This document shows, piece after piece, positions 1 through 9,873 of a stretch of DNA of 64,000 nucleotides. The notes under the pieces were generated by a model. That model made no database searches and was not told the origin of the DNA. It worked only from the letters and a program-made list of their open reading frames with translations. The position numbers and the translations under genes are program-made. Source of the stretch: CBDDFV01 sp965227335. GTDB taxonomy: Bacteria > Planctomycetota > Phycisphaerae > Phycisphaerales > SM1A02. The stretch spans positions 558,001 through 622,000 of the forward strand of contig CBDDFV010000009.1 of the NCBI GenBank assembly GCA_965227335.1, in the 5' to 3' direction. Numbering within the stretch: the first letter of the stretch is position 1; each line of letters opens with the position of its first letter.

Positions 1-26
1 CCCGGACGGGCGTGGGAGATCCCGAG

Positions 27-3000
27 ATGACGCAGCCTGAGACCATGTCCATGAACATGTCGACCAAATCCGTGAAGAAGACCCTCCTGCACGCCTCGGC
101 CGGGAGCGGGGTGTACGCACGCCGCCGCGCGGCCCGTCCCGCCCGTCGCGGCAACGCGATGATCCTGGTGACGGGGGTGCTGGTGCTGCTGGTGATCATC
201 GCCACGGCGTACGTGACGCGGACGCAGACGGGTCGCGTGACCTCGGTCGCGGCCCAGCGTCTGACCGAGCGTCAGCCGATCGGCGACCGGATCGGCGGCG
301 ACATCGCCGACATGATCCGTGATCATCTGTTCGTGCAGCTCGTCGATCCGGCGCTGTACGCCCCGGGCGAAATCGCGTCCTCCAACGATCCGCGGCTGCC
401 GATCCGCCCGGATGCGGTGCGGTTCGGGCGCGACAACTTCGATGAGAACGGCGACGGGGTGATCGACCATCCGTACAACTTCCCACCCTTCGAGGTGCGG
501 GCGGCGACGAACGTGCCGGACTTCACCACGCCGGCCCTCAACCTGACGCTGCCGGACGAGCCGGGCAACCCCGGCTTCGCAGACACCCGCTGGCTGGCGT
601 CGTCGGAACCGTGGCGGATCGACTTCGGCGATGTGGCGAATCACTACGGGTACACCGACACCTTCGTGTACTGGCCGCACCTGACGTATCTCGGCAGCGC
701 GGACAACAGCTGGCGGCTGGTGGCGGACATCAGCGACGTCGAGAACTCGGTCATCACGAACCTGAACCTGCCGGTGGAGCAGTTTGGCCTCTTCGACTGG
801 GACAACCCGAACTTCAACTTCACGGGCGAGTATCCCGTCCCGGCCGGCACGGCGGACATCTACGGCGCCTCCGGGTTCACCGGCACGTTCAACATCACGC
901 AGTTCAACAACCTGTGGGACAACTGGTTCACGACGTTCCAGGCGCCGAGCCCGCAGCAGTGGGAGATCGCGGCGGCGGCGGGTCCGAGCTTCATGCCGCC
1001 GAACTATTTCTACCTGCCCGACCTCGACGCGGACTGGACGTACTTCGAGAACGGCGAACGTCAGGAAGACGCCTTCATTCGCGGCGCCCCGCGCTGGCAC
1101 GTCGAGCGTCGCCTCGCGGACGCGGACGGCGACGGCGCGACGGACTCCTTCTGGTGGGTCGTTCCGTTCAGCGCGAGTCCGGGCGTGCGGCACATTGTCG
1201 CCGCGCGGGTCATCGACAACGCGGGCATGGTGAACGTGAATGCAGCGGGTCGGTTCGTGCGTCGTGATCCGATTCCGAACGATCCCGCCGCGCCGGCCGC
1301 GTCGAACATCGATCCCACGCTGCGGTATCGCACGGTGGGCGCGACGCCGCTGGATCTCGCGCTGATCGGCCGGCTGGATGATCTGGCGACCAGCATCGGC
1401 TTCAACCCGGCGGAGTCCGTGTTCGGCGTCATCGACACCGAGGTGGGGATCTTTGACAACGAGGATCACCATGGCGCCGCGATCCAGCCCGGCGGGCCGC
1501 CCTCGCTGTCGGGCGGCTTCCTGGGCAACGTGTTCCAGTGGCCGGAATTGTCGAACCATCCGCCCGTGTTCGGAAACAGCGGTCCCGGCAACCCCGTCCG
1601 CTGGCACCAGCCGCAGGAAGACTTTGTCCCGCTCTGGAACAGCTACATCGATCCCTCCGGGCGCCCGAACAACCTGATGACCGCGCTCGGGATTCAGGAG
1701 ACGGACGGCGCGACCTGGAACCGCGTCCTGCGGTTCGCCCCGTACGTCTTCGACTCCGGCACGCCGGACTTCATGGCGTTCGGACGCAACCGCGAGATCT
1801 ACTGGCGGAACTACGCGCGGTTCTACGACGGCGACACGAGCGGCATCGACGACTTCCGGCCCTTCGGGATCGCGGATGAACTCGAACTGCGAATGTTCGC
1901 GGGCAACAACTATCCCTTCGTGCTGAGCCGCTTCGAGCGGGCGATGGCGCCGAACCCGTACTACTACGACCAGATGGACGCCCTGAACGGCGGCGGCGAT
2001 CTGCTGCGGACGGCGACCAACCGCGAGGAATCGAATGCGTTCCTCGCCCAGCTCACCACGCGGGAGATGGTGCACGATCTGCGGCACCGACTGACGTTCG
2101 TCAGCAACACCCGCAACGAAGCGATGCCGCCCTGGATGTGGCTGGGCGACGTCGGCCAGACGCCGTTCACGCGGCTGCGTCTCAAGGCCGACCTCCAGCA
2201 GAACTTCGGGGCCACGGATGAGATCATCTTCTGGGCCGAGAACCCGCCGAACGGCGTCGCGCCGCGCGGCGCCCAGCGGGCGCTCTTCCGCTGGAAGGAA
2301 CGCGCTTCATTCGAAGAGGACGCGCGTCGCCGCATGCAGCGGGCGTTCGTCAGCCGGTTCGGGGCGTCGACCGAGTCCTACTTCGAGGGCGACGACGTCC
2401 AGTCGACCCGCATGGCCACGGCGATGAGCCGCAACCTGGCCGAGTACGCGGATTACGACACCACGCCGCTCTTCGGCCCGCCCTCGGTGGCGGTCCTCGC
2501 GGCCCTCGACAGCGCCCTGTTCGACGAGAGCGGGGACACCACGTGCGCGATCAGCGGCAACGCATGCCTGAGCGCGAGCCCCAACAACACCGCGGGCTGC
2601 GCGGACAACTCGTGCTGCGAGACGGTGTGTCTCGTCGATCCGTTCTGCTGCGAAACCGTGTGGGATCAGTCCTGCGCCGATATCGCCTCCGCGAACTGTT
2701 TCAACGCGGCGCCGACGGGGGCGTGCTGCTTCGACGGCTACGTCGTGACCGGCGCCCCGGAATGGTGGTGCGAAGCCGAAGGCGGCGTGTTCAACGGCGC
2801 CTGCAACGAGCGGGTCGACTTCCTCTCCGCCGAAGGCCAGCCCTTCATCACCGAGGTCTACATCGGCCACCACATCAATCCGGCCGAACTCACCCGCATC
2901 ATCGCGAACCCGACCGACAAGGTGAACTACCTCGGCGAAACCCAGGACATCTTCGGCGGCGGCGATACGACGCCGTGCGGCACCGCGGTCGTCGCGGTCC

Positions 3001-5618
3001 AGATCGCCAACCCGTACGCCCGTACCTTCGGGATTCGCGGCCAGGCGAACGCGGTGTGCGACCCCGCCACCGCCGGCGACTGCTTCGCCGCGAACGGCAG
3101 CCCCGGCTGCGATCTGTTCGACTGCTGCGAGTTCATCTGCGATCAGGACCCGTTCTGCTGTGAGACGGACTGGGACGCGATCTGCGCGGCGGCCGCGAAC
3201 AAGGAATGCCTCGCCCTCGTGAACGGGGAGGATCTCATCCGCGTCGAGGATTACGCGATCCGCGTCTTCGGCCGGCAGTACAACCTCGAGGACGCCCTCG
3301 CTCTCGCCGAACCGCCGGACCCCACGCTGCCGCACGCCGACCACGGGTACGACCCGGAACTCGGCGCCGCCAAGGCGCCGCCGCCGGTCCTCACCGTGCT
3401 GCTGATCGACAGCGAATGCGGTCTCTCGTCGACCGAACTCGACGAGTGGCGGGCGCGGCTGCGTCTGGACTTCGACGATCCGAGCCTCGTCGTGCTCACC
3501 GCGTCGGATACGGACTTGTCCAACGACGCCGAGGACTACTTCGAGACCTCGATCCTTCCGTCGCCCGCCAACTACGATCCGCCGAACGATCTGACGCCGG
3601 CCCCGGCCGAGTTCGAACCCACGGTGGACGAGACGGACGCGGCGGCCGAGTCGGGCGTCGAACTGCTCCGACGCGTGAAGTACCTGCGCTGGCAGGACAC
3701 GGGCGCGGACGGCGTGGTGTCGCTCGGTGAACTCGAGGCCGCGCTGACGTCGGGCGTGGAGGAATCATGGTTCCTCGTCGATCGGCTGCGAACCTATGTC
3801 GGCGACGAGGAGTACGCCGGGGAATCGGTGATCCGCGCCCTGCGCGGCCCGTCGAGCGTGGGCTTCCTGGAAGGTCCGTTCAATCCCGTCGTGTTCCAGG
3901 GTCTCGAGAATGACGCCACGCCCGTGCTCGATGAGCCGGCGTACGGCATGTTCGACATCGATGAGGCGGAGAACGGCATGCCGATTGATCGGCTGTCGAA
4001 CGGCTACCGCTACATGTACGACCTCGGCGTCGTGCCGGCGATCCTGCGGCCGAACGAATATGACCTGGACTCCGAAGTCGCGGAGTCGCTGCTGTGCGAG
4101 ATGGTGATTCGTCGTCGGTGGGCCCGCGACGTCGACAACGACGGTCGGTTCGGCCCCGGCGAGATCTCGCCGCGGTACGTTTTCGCGGAGCAGGAGATCG
4201 TCGGTCCGGTCTGGTACTACGAAATGCCGAGCGGCGATCGCATCGTGCAGTGGAAGGGCTGGGAGGAGTTCCCGGACACCGTCCTGCCGTGGAACGGCCG
4301 GCGGGCCGCGATCATCACCGAGGCGGAGTTCGACGACGGGATCGAGGCGTTCCGTCCGACGCTGCACGTGTGGCAGTCGTCCGGCGGCGGGGCGGACGAT
4401 CCGCTCGCGAAGGGCTTCGGCAACGAGCCCGGGCTCGACTTCCCGTTCCAGATGCTGATGAAGAACGCGCCGATCGATCAGGCCGGCGAGATCTACAACG
4501 TGTTCACCTGGGGCCACATGTTCGAGTTCCCGGCGGGCGAAGGTCCGTCGGCGCCCGGCGATGTGAACTGGGATACGTCCGACGTGCGGTTCCGTCCGAC
4601 GCGGACGTTCTCCGAGCATCTCGCGGATGAACGGTATTCGAGCGTGAACCCGGATATCGACGACGCGACGCAGGCGGTGCGGGCGGGTCGGTTGCTGACC
4701 CTGCCGAAGACGGTGGACAGCGCTGAGCACAACAATGTGATCGGCGCGGCGGATCCGCTGCAGCCGGACATTCCGTCCGCCGCGCGTCTTGCGGACGCCT
4801 TCGTCTGCGACGGTCTGTACCGTCTCGGTCAGCGGGGCGAGTCGCGCGGCACGCCGGGTCTGCTGAACCTGAACACCGCCTCGATCGAGGCGTTGCGGGG
4901 TCTGCCGTCGTTCAGCCGGATGGTGCGCGAGAACATTCGCGTGGACATGAACGGCAACGGGACCGTGCAGAGCGGCGAGAACACGCCGTACACCCGGTCG
5001 CGGATCGCCGAAGGCATCCACATGTACAACTGGCTCGACGGCAAGAATCCGGACAACCCGGCCGAGGACTATCGTCCCGACTACCGGGAGCGTGAGGACA
5101 TCGCGACGGGCCTGCGTCGAACGCGGGGCTTCAAGTCGGTGGGCGAGCTGCAGTTGATCACGCAGAGCGGCGCCGCGCCGAATCCGCCGGTCAACACCGG
5201 CGAGCACACGTTCAACGAGAGTTTCCGCATCGACTTCGCCGGCCTCGGGCCGTATCGCGAAGGGGCGGGCTTCTCGGACAACATCGAGGCGCGGCTGAGC
5301 ACCGACGTGGTGCGTCCGCTCGTGCCGGCGGCGGGCGGCGTGCTGCGGGAATCCCCGGACCACGTGGCGGGCGATGCGGAAGAGGCGAACCTGCTCTTCG
5401 CGGGCGTCTCCAACCTCGTCACCACGCGGAGCGACACCTTCACCGTGTACTTCCGTGTCCGCACGTTCCGCCAGAATCCGGAGACAGGCGTGTGGGACGC
5501 GACCGATCGCGACCAGATCGTCGACGACACGCGCTACGTGATGCTGATCGATCGGAGCGAGGTCGATTCGCCCGGCGATGAGGCTCGCATCCTGTATCTC
5601 GAGGAGATCCCGGACTGA
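27..5618 (+). CDS. Giant GspK-like type II secretion pseudopilin with Cys-rich modules
   Basis: About 1863 residues from ATG 27, chosen because GGGAG lies 8 bases upstream; the frame is open to the window edge, so an earlier start is possible. A basic stretch (ARPARRGNA) leads into one hydrophobic helix at about residues 46-65, like a prepilin or PilX/GspK N-terminus. Near residue 1617 the motif LLNLNTASIEALRGLP matches the conserved NLNTAS segment of GspK, so the likely role is a minor pseudopilin at the tip of a type II secretion pilus. Planctomycete Cys modules sit at about 844-896 and 1019-1066 (DPFCCET in both), with a TGACCFDG module at about 902. GspK is normally 300-350 residues, so this is a greatly expanded form. 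Parts of the acidic, EF-hand-like stretches (DENGDGVID) may bind calcium. The family assignment is inference from two motifs. Confidence 0.75.
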   Translation: MTQPETMSMNMSTKSVKKTLLHASAGSGVYARRRAARPARRGNAMILVTGVLVLLVIIATAYVTRTQTGRVTSVAAQRLTERQPIGDRIGGDIADMIRDHLFVQLVDPALYAPGEIASSNDPRLPIRPDAVRFGRDNFDENGDGVIDHPYNFPPFEVRAATNVPDFTTPALNLTLPDEPGNPGFADTRWLASSEPWRIDFGDVANHYGYTDTFVYWPHLTYLGSADNSWRLVADISDVENSVITNLNLPVEQFGLFDWDNPNFNFTGEYPVPAGTADIYGASGFTGTFNITQFNNLWDNWFTTFQAPSPQQWEIAAAAGPSFMPPNYFYLPDLDADWTYFENGERQEDAFIRGAPRWHVERRLADADGDGATDSFWWVVPFSASPGVRHIVAARVIDNAGMVNVNAAGRFVRRDPIPNDPAAPAASNIDPTLRYRTVGATPLDLALIGRLDDLATSIGFNPAESVFGVIDTEVGIFDNEDHHGAAIQPGGPPSLSGGFLGNVFQWPELSNHPPVFGNSGPGNPVRWHQPQEDFVPLWNSYIDPSGRPNNLMTALGIQETDGATWNRVLRFAPYVFDSGTPDFMAFGRNREIYWRNYARFYDGDTSGIDDFRPFGIADELELRMFAGNNYPFVLSRFERAMAPNPYYYDQMDALNGGGDLLRTATNREESNAFLAQLTTREMVHDLRHRLTFVSNTRNEAMPPWMWLGDVGQTPFTRLRLKADLQQNFGATDEIIFWAENPPNGVAPRGAQRALFRWKERASFEEDARRRMQRAFVSRFGASTESYFEGDDVQSTRMATAMSRNLAEYADYDTTPLFGPPSVAVLAALDSALFDESGDTTCAISGNACLSASPNNTAGCADNSCCETVCLVDPFCCETVWDQSCADIASANCFNAAPTGACCFDGYVVTGAPEWWCEAEGGVFNGACNERVDFLSAEGQPFITEVYIGHHINPAELTRIIANPTDKVNYLGETQDIFGGGDTTPCGTAVVAVQIANPYARTFGIRGQANAVCDPATAGDCFAANGSPGCDLFDCCEFICDQDPFCCETDWDAICAAAANKECLALVNGEDLIRVEDYAIRVFGRQYNLEDALALAEPPDPTLPHADHGYDPELGAAKAPPPVLTVLLIDSECGLSSTELDEWRARLRLDFDDPSLVVLTASDTDLSNDAEDYFETSILPSPANYDPPNDLTPAPAEFEPTVDETDAAAESGVELLRRVKYLRWQDTGADGVVSLGELEAALTSGVEESWFLVDRLRTYVGDEEYAGESVIRALRGPSSVGFLEGPFNPVVFQGLENDATPVLDEPAYGMFDIDEAENGMPIDRLSNGYRYMYDLGVVPAILRPNEYDLDSEVAESLLCEMVIRRRWARDVDNDGRFGPGEISPRYVFAEQEIVGPVWYYEMPSGDRIVQWKGWEEFPDTVLPWNGRRAAIITEAEFDDGIEAFRPTLHVWQSSGGGADDPLAKGFGNEPGLDFPFQMLMKNAPIDQAGEIYNVFTWGHMFEFPAGEGPSAPGDVNWDTSDVRFRPTRTFSEHLADERYSSVNPDIDDATQAVRAGRLLTLPKTVDSAEHNNVIGAADPLQPDIPSAARLADAFVCDGLYRLGQRGESRGTPGLLNLNTASIEALRGLPSFSRMVRENIRVDMNGNGTVQSGENTPYTRSRIAEGIHMYNWLDGKNPDNPAEDYRPDYREREDIATGLRRTRGFKSVGELQLITQSGAAPNPPVNTGEHTFNESFRIDFAGLGPYREGAGFSDNIEARLSTDVVRPLVPAAGGVLRESPDHVAGDAEEANLLFAGVSNLVTTRSDTFTVYFRVRTFRQNPETGVWDATDRDQIVDDTRYVMLIDRSEVDSPGDEARILYLEEIPD

Positions 5619-5648
5619 TCCGGCCTCCGGCTTCCGTTGGATAATTTG

Positions 5649-5694
5649 AACCCGCGCCCCGTCACGCTCATCCGCGGGGGCGCGGGTTTTTTCG
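5649..5694 (+). terminator. Rho-independent terminator after the GspK-like gene
   Basis: AACCCGCGCCCC at 5649-5660 pairs with GGGGCGCGGGTT after a 16-base loop, followed directly by a T run (5687-5692). It lies about 30 bases after the stop of the large upstream gene and separates it from fbaB. Confidence 0.85.
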
Positions 5695-5814
5695 TGTCAC
5701 TCGCGTCGTGTGCGCGGCGGGGGTCTACCGGGAACCATGGCCATCTGGTACCTTCCGGGGCGCGCGGGCCGATGGTGGCCCGAGCAGACGAAACGTGAGA
5801 TGGAGACGCCAGAC

Positions 5815-6894
5815 ATGACCACCGCCGCCGCCCCGTCGAGCCTCGACACGCATCTCGGTTCGGACGCCGACGCCCTGCTGTCGCACCAGGCGAAGGTGGA
5901 TCGCGGCCTCCTGCAGACGCCGGGTCCGGACTTCGTCGACCGCGTGTGGGCCGCAAGCGACCGGTCGCCGCAGGTGCTGCGGTCGCTGCAGTCGATGTTC
6001 GATCACGGGCGTCTCGGCGGCACGGGCTATCTGTCGATCCTGCCGGTCGATCAGGGGATCGAGCATTCGGGCGGGGCGTCGTTCGCGAAGAATCCCCTCT
6101 ACTTCGACGGCGACAACATCGTGAAGCTCGCGATCGAGGGCGGCTGCAATGCGGTGGCGACGACCTTCGGGGTGCTGGGGTCGGTGTCCCGCCGGTACGC
6201 CCACCGGATCCCGTTCATCGTCAAGCTCAACCACAACGAACTGCTCACCCATCCGAACCAGTACGACCAGATCATGTTCGGCACGGTGCGGGAGGCGTGG
6301 AACCTCGGGGCGACGGCGGTGGGGGCGACGATCTACTTTGGTTCACCGGAGTCGGGTCGGCAGATCGTGGAGGTGGCGGAGGCGTTCGAGGAAGCGCACG
6401 AACTCGGGATGGCGACGATCCTCTGGTGCTATCTCCGCAACGGCGCGTTCAAGGTGGACGGCGTGGATCACCATGTCTCGGCGGACCTGACGGGTCAGGC
6501 GAACCATCTCGGGGTGACGATTCAGGCGGACATCATCAAGCAGAAGCTGCCGGAGCGGAACGGCGGCTACCAGGCGATGAACATGGGAAGTTCCTCGTAC
6601 GGCAAGCTCGACAAGCGGATGTACGAGGATCTCGCGACGGATCATCCGATCGACCTGTGTCGTTACCAGGTGCTGAACTGTTATGCGGGCCGGTGCGGCC
6701 TGATCAACTCGGGCGGGGCGTCGGGCGACAACGACTTTGCGGACGCGGTCCGCACGGCCGTGATCAACAAGCGGGCGGGCGGCATGGGCCTGATCTCAGG
6801 GCGCAAGGCGTTCCAGCGTCCGATGGACGAGGGCGTCAAGCTGCTGAACGCGATCCAGGACGTGTACCTGGACGAGCGCGTGACGATCGCGTAG
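5815..6894 (+). CDS. fbaB: Fructose-bisphosphate aldolase class I
   Basis: Cleaves fructose 1,6-bisphosphate to dihydroxyacetone phosphate and glyceraldehyde 3-phosphate through a Schiff-base lysine; cytosolic glycolysis and gluconeogenesis. The protein (359 residues from ATG 5815) follows E. coli FbaB almost segment by segment: GTGYLSILPVDQGIEHS, SVSRRYAHRIPF, GATAVGATIYFGSPES, DLTGQANHLG, ADIIKQK (candidate Schiff-base Lys region), GRCGLINSGG and NKRAGGMGLISGRKAF. ATG 5815 is preferred over the upstream in-frame starts at 5710-5800 because homology begins just after it and GGAG lies 9 bases upstream. It is transcribed alone, after a terminator, and faces ugd tail to tail across a repeat-bearing spacer. 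Confidence 0.95.
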   Translation: MTTAAAPSSLDTHLGSDADALLSHQAKVDRGLLQTPGPDFVDRVWAASDRSPQVLRSLQSMFDHGRLGGTGYLSILPVDQGIEHSGGASFAKNPLYFDGDNIVKLAIEGGCNAVATTFGVLGSVSRRYAHRIPFIVKLNHNELLTHPNQYDQIMFGTVREAWNLGATAVGATIYFGSPESGRQIVEVAEAFEEAHELGMATILWCYLRNGAFKVDGVDHHVSADLTGQANHLGVTIQADIIKQKLPERNGGYQAMNMGSSSYGKLDKRMYEDLATDHPIDLCRYQVLNCYAGRCGLINSGGASGDNDFADAVRTAVINKRAGGMGLISGRKAFQRPMDEGVKLLNAIQDVYLDERVTIA

Positions 6895-6900
6895 TCCCCT

Positions 6901-7044
6901 CCCAGCCGCCGGCTCCGCCGGCGGACCCCGGGGCGGCCGCCGTTGATCAGGATGTGGACAGTAATGCGATTCGGGGTGATCGGTCCGCCGGCGGACCCCC
7001 GGGTCGGGCGCCGTTGCTCAGCATGCGGACCAGTGCGCAACACA
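6901..7044. repeat. 70-bp imperfect tandem duplication with palindromic repeat core
   Basis: Two related units start around 6911 and 6981. CCGCCGGCGGACCCC occurs at 6915 and again at 6985, and CGCCGTTGNTCAGNATGNGGAC follows in both, an offset of exactly 70 bp. The left end (6901-6928) is a reverse-orientation copy of the GGCGGAGCC palindrome seen at 17672, 17742 and 30603. It fills the convergent space between fbaB and ugd. Confidence 0.7.
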
Positions 7045-7121
7045 ACGGCCGGGGGTCCGTGGACATCCGGCCGTTGCGGTGGGGGAAGCAGTCGGGCGTG
7101 AAGAGTGAGAATCGGGCGTGA

Positions 7122-8468
7122 TCAGGCTTCGATCGGGTTCCGCTCGTTCACCGTCGGTCGACCGACCGAGTAGTAGGTGAAGCCGAGCTCCTCCATCTGC
7201 GACTTCCGGTAGATGTTCCGGCCGTCGAAGATGACCTTGTCCTTGAGCCGGTTCGAAATCGTCGTGAAGTCAGGCTGACGGAACTCGGACCACTCGGTGC
7301 AGATGACGAGGGCGTCGCAGCCGTCGAGGACGTCGTACATGTCGTCGATACTGACGACGGCGGGCAGCGTCTCGGCGAGGTTCTCCGCCGCGACGGGATC
7401 GAACGCGCGGATCTGCGCGCCGGCGTTGAGCGCCCACTCCATCAGCGTCAGCGACGGCGCCTCGCGGATATCATCGGTTTCCGGCTTGAACGCGACGCCC
7501 CAGAAGGCGAACGTCTTGCCGGCGAGGTCGGGGCCGAAGCAGCTTTCGATCTTCGTCCAGAAGTGACGACGCTGATCCTGGTTCACCTGGTGGACAGAGG
7601 CGTTGAGCTTGCAGTCGAAGCCGACCGCCTTGCCCATGCCGACCACCGCCAGCGTGTCCTTCGGGAAACAGGAGCCGCCGTAGCCGAGCCCCGGGTACAG
7701 GAACTGGTTGCCGATGCGATGGTCGGCGCACATGCCTTCGCGGACAGACTTGACGTCGGCCCCGTAGTGCTCACAGAGCTTGGCCATCTCGTTGATGAAC
7801 GAGATCTTGCAGGCCAGCATCGCGTTGGAGGCGTACTTGACCATCTCGGACGAACGCACGTCCATGATGTAGATCGGGTTGCCCTGACGCACGAACGGCT
7901 CGTACAGCGACTGCATGATCGCGCCCGCGTAGCCGTCCTCCACGCCGCACACGACGCGGTCGGGCTTCATGAAGTCGTTGAGCGCGGCGCCTTCCTTGAG
8001 GAACTCGGGGTTGTTCGCGATGTGGAACGGGTGGCTCGTCTTCGAGCGGATGACTTCCTGCACCTTGTGAGAGGTGCCGACCGGCACGGTCGACTTGACC
8101 ACGACGACCTTGGCCTTCTGGTCCGGCCCGAGGGCCTCGATCGCCTCGCCGATGTCGCCCGCCACCTTCAGGACGTACTGGAGGTCCGCGGAGCCGTCCT
8201 CGTCAGACGGGGTGCCGACGCAGATGAAGACGACGTCGGCGTCGCGATACGCCTCCGCCTTGTCGGTGGTGAAGTGGAGGCGATCCGCGGCGACGTTCCG
8301 GGTGATCAGGTCCGAGAGGCCCGGCTCGTAGATGGGGGATTCGCCGCGCCGGAGCATGGCGATCTTGGCCTCATCGATATCGAGACAGGTCACGTTGTTC
8401 CCGGTGCTGGCGAAGCAGGCTCCGGTCACGAGTCCCACGTAGCCGGTGCCGACCATCGTCAGGTTCAT
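7122..8468 (-). CDS. ugd: UDP-glucose 6-dehydrogenase
   Basis: Oxidises UDP-glucose to UDP-glucuronate with two NAD+, supplying precursor for surface polysaccharides; cytosolic. 448 residues, the normal length. The N-terminal Rossmann motif MVGTGYVGLVTGACFA binds NAD, KSTVPVGT and NNPEFLKEG are family signatures, and GLGYGGSCFPKD carries the catalytic cysteine at about residue 266. The C-terminal UDP-binding Rossmann domain contains FWGVAFKPETDDIREAPS. ATG 8468 has AGAGGA about 10 bases upstream and begins exactly at the Rossmann strand. The 244 bases separating it from ogt show no gene or clear signal. Confidence 0.96.
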   Translation of the reverse strand: MNLTMVGTGYVGLVTGACFASTGNNVTCLDIDEAKIAMLRRGESPIYEPGLSDLITRNVAADRLHFTTDKAEAYRDADVVFICVGTPSDEDGSADLQYVLKVAGDIGEAIEALGPDQKAKVVVVKSTVPVGTSHKVQEVIRSKTSHPFHIANNPEFLKEGAALNDFMKPDRVVCGVEDGYAGAIMQSLYEPFVRQGNPIYIMDVRSSEMVKYASNAMLACKISFINEMAKLCEHYGADVKSVREGMCADHRIGNQFLYPGLGYGGSCFPKDTLAVVGMGKAVGFDCKLNASVHQVNQDQRRHFWTKIESCFGPDLAGKTFAFWGVAFKPETDDIREAPSLTLMEWALNAGAQIRAFDPVAAENLAETLPAVVSIDDMYDVLDGCDALVICTEWSEFRQPDFTTISNRLKDKVIFDGRNIYRKSQMEELGFTYYSVGRPTVNERNPIEA

Positions 8469-8712
8469 GGCTCTTCAATCCTCTGCAAAACACGCCGCGA
8501 ACGGCTTAAAAGCAAATCGGGCGGCCCGCGGGAGCGCGGCCGTCCGCCGGTCGGTAAGGATCGTCCATTCCGGTCGGGAACTGGACCGTCCTCGCGATTC
8601 CGACGGTACGAAGGGGGTCGCCGAGGGGTTCGCTCTTCCCTGTGAATCTCCGCCGACATGGGGCGACCCCGTGTTCCGCACGGCGCCCGGAGGATTTCCG
8701 GACCCTGGGGCG

Positions 8713-9249
8713 TCAGGCGCGGGGGTCAAAGAGGCCTGGCCCCTCCGCCATCTGGCCCGCGGAGGCCCCCTCCATCGCCAGCAGGGCCTGCTTGATCCGG
8801 AGGCCGCGACTCTCGGCGTCCTGCTCGCCGCCGTAGCCGTGCAGACGGCCCTGCTGACTGACGACCCGATGGCAGGGCACGACGACGGGCAGCGGATTGC
8901 GACGCATGGCCTGACCCGCCGCCCGGACCGCGCGGGCGTCGCCCGCCTCGTCGGCCAGCCGGCGGTACGACCAGGTCATCCCGCGGGGGATCGTGCGGCA
9001 GGCTCGCCAGCAGCGGGCGAAGAAGGGGGGCGTGGGTGGGAGGTCGACATCGAACGTCTCGACCGGCGTCCCGGCGAAGTACGCTTCGAGTTGCGCGGCG
9101 AGCCCGGGCGCCAGCGTCGGATCCGCGGACCCCGGATCGTCGTTCGCGGCCAGCCAGCACGTTTCGATGCGTCCGTCGGGGTGTCGGACGATGGCGAACG
9201 GGGCGATGTCGTTCGGAATCGGTCGATGAACGCGGGCCGCCGCGTTCAC
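8713..9249 (-). CDS. ogt: Methylated-DNA--protein-cysteine methyltransferase
   Basis: Suicide repair of O6-methylguanine by transfer of the alkyl group to its own cysteine. 178 residues; PVVVPCHRVV carries the acceptor Cys, preceded by the helix-turn-helix region (PRGMTWSYRRLADEAG, RAVRAAGQAMRRNP), with YGGEQD-SRGLRIKQ-LL after it. The longer open frame upstream is arginine-rich shadow of the next gene. I chose GTG 9249 because it overlaps the upstream stop as GTGA, the coupling seen in this run, and because residues from there look like the normal N-terminal domain. Last gene of the four-gene run beginning at 12182. Some homologues carry longer N-termini, so the start is less sure than the function. 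Confidence 0.9.
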   Translation of the reverse strand: MNAAARVHRPIPNDIAPFAIVRHPDGRIETCWLAANDDPGSADPTLAPGLAAQLEAYFAGTPVETFDVDLPPTPPFFARCWRACRTIPRGMTWSYRRLADEAGDARAVRAAGQAMRRNPLPVVVPCHRVVSQQGRLHGYGGEQDAESRGLRIKQALLAMEGASAGQMAEGPGLFDPRA

Positions 9250-9836
9250 ACCGGCGACGTCCCGGCCCGGCGACTGCGTCGACCGAGCGCGAGTCCATGG
9301 AGGACGTACAGGATGATGACGATGACAACGGTGATCGTGGCGCCGATGGCGTGGATGATCCGTCGACCGTTGCTCGCTTCGTCGAAGGTGTCGGGCGACT
9401 TGGCGAAGACGACGCGATCCTGCGCGACCTCCGTGTCGGACATCACCGCCATATTGGTGGCCATCACCTGATATTCGCCGGCGACGTCGAGCGTGAGGAC
9501 GTACAGCGGTCGGATGTGCTGGCCGCCGAGTTCGAAGGGCTCGGTGTCGTCGGGGCGACGGATGGCGGTGGGTTCGAGCGGGTCGCCGTCGGGGTATTTC
9601 AGCTTGAGATCGACGCGTCCGTTGGGGACGGCGACGGGGCTCTGGTAGTAGACGTGGATACTCTCGCCCTGCGGGAGGACCGCGGTGCTCCAGTCGCGGG
9701 CCGGCGGCACGCCGACGCCGGAGTCGAGCCACGCGTCGTACCACAGTTTGCCGGCGAGCAGCGTGGCGCCCGCCCCGGCGAGTCCGCAGAGGAGGGCGAG
9801 GACGCTCCAGATGGTGATTGATCGTTGGCGGGCGAT
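9246..9836 (-). CDS. Two-TM membrane protein, probable non-canonical ATC start
   Basis: No family recognised. The conventional start is GTG 9710 (154 residues), but the frame stays open upstream and encodes a convincing membrane segment, RSITIWSVLALLCGLAGAGA, followed by TLLAGKLWYDAWLD, then a soluble middle of about 110 residues and a C-terminal helix (AIGATITVVIVIILYVLHGL) with a basic tail. No ATG, GTG or TTG precedes that first helix; the only well-placed codon is ATC 9836, with GAGGAG 8 bases upstream. From that start the protein is 196 residues: cytoplasmic tails with a periplasmic domain between two helices. Its stop overlaps the start of ogt (GTGA), and it follows the protease gene by 37 bases, so it belongs to that operon. 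Using GTG 9710 instead would remove the first helix. Confidence 0.6.
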   Translation of the reverse strand: MARQRSITIWSVLALLCGLAGAGATLLAGKLWYDAWLDSGVGVPPARDWSTAVLPQGESIHVYYQSPVAVPNGRVDLKLKYPDGDPLEPTAIRRPDDTEPFELGGQHIRPLYVLTLDVAGEYQVMATNMAVMSDTEVAQDRVVFAKSPDTFDEASNGRRIIHAIGATITVVIVIILYVLHGLALGRRSRRAGTSPV

Positions 9837-9873
9837 GGCGAAGGCTCCTCGAGAGGTCGGGCGGGCGACGATT

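Noticed and set aside
3765..5363. 532-codon minus-strand frame inside the GspK-like gene
   Set aside because: Arg/His-rich antisense shadow without motifs; the plus frame has recognisable modules.
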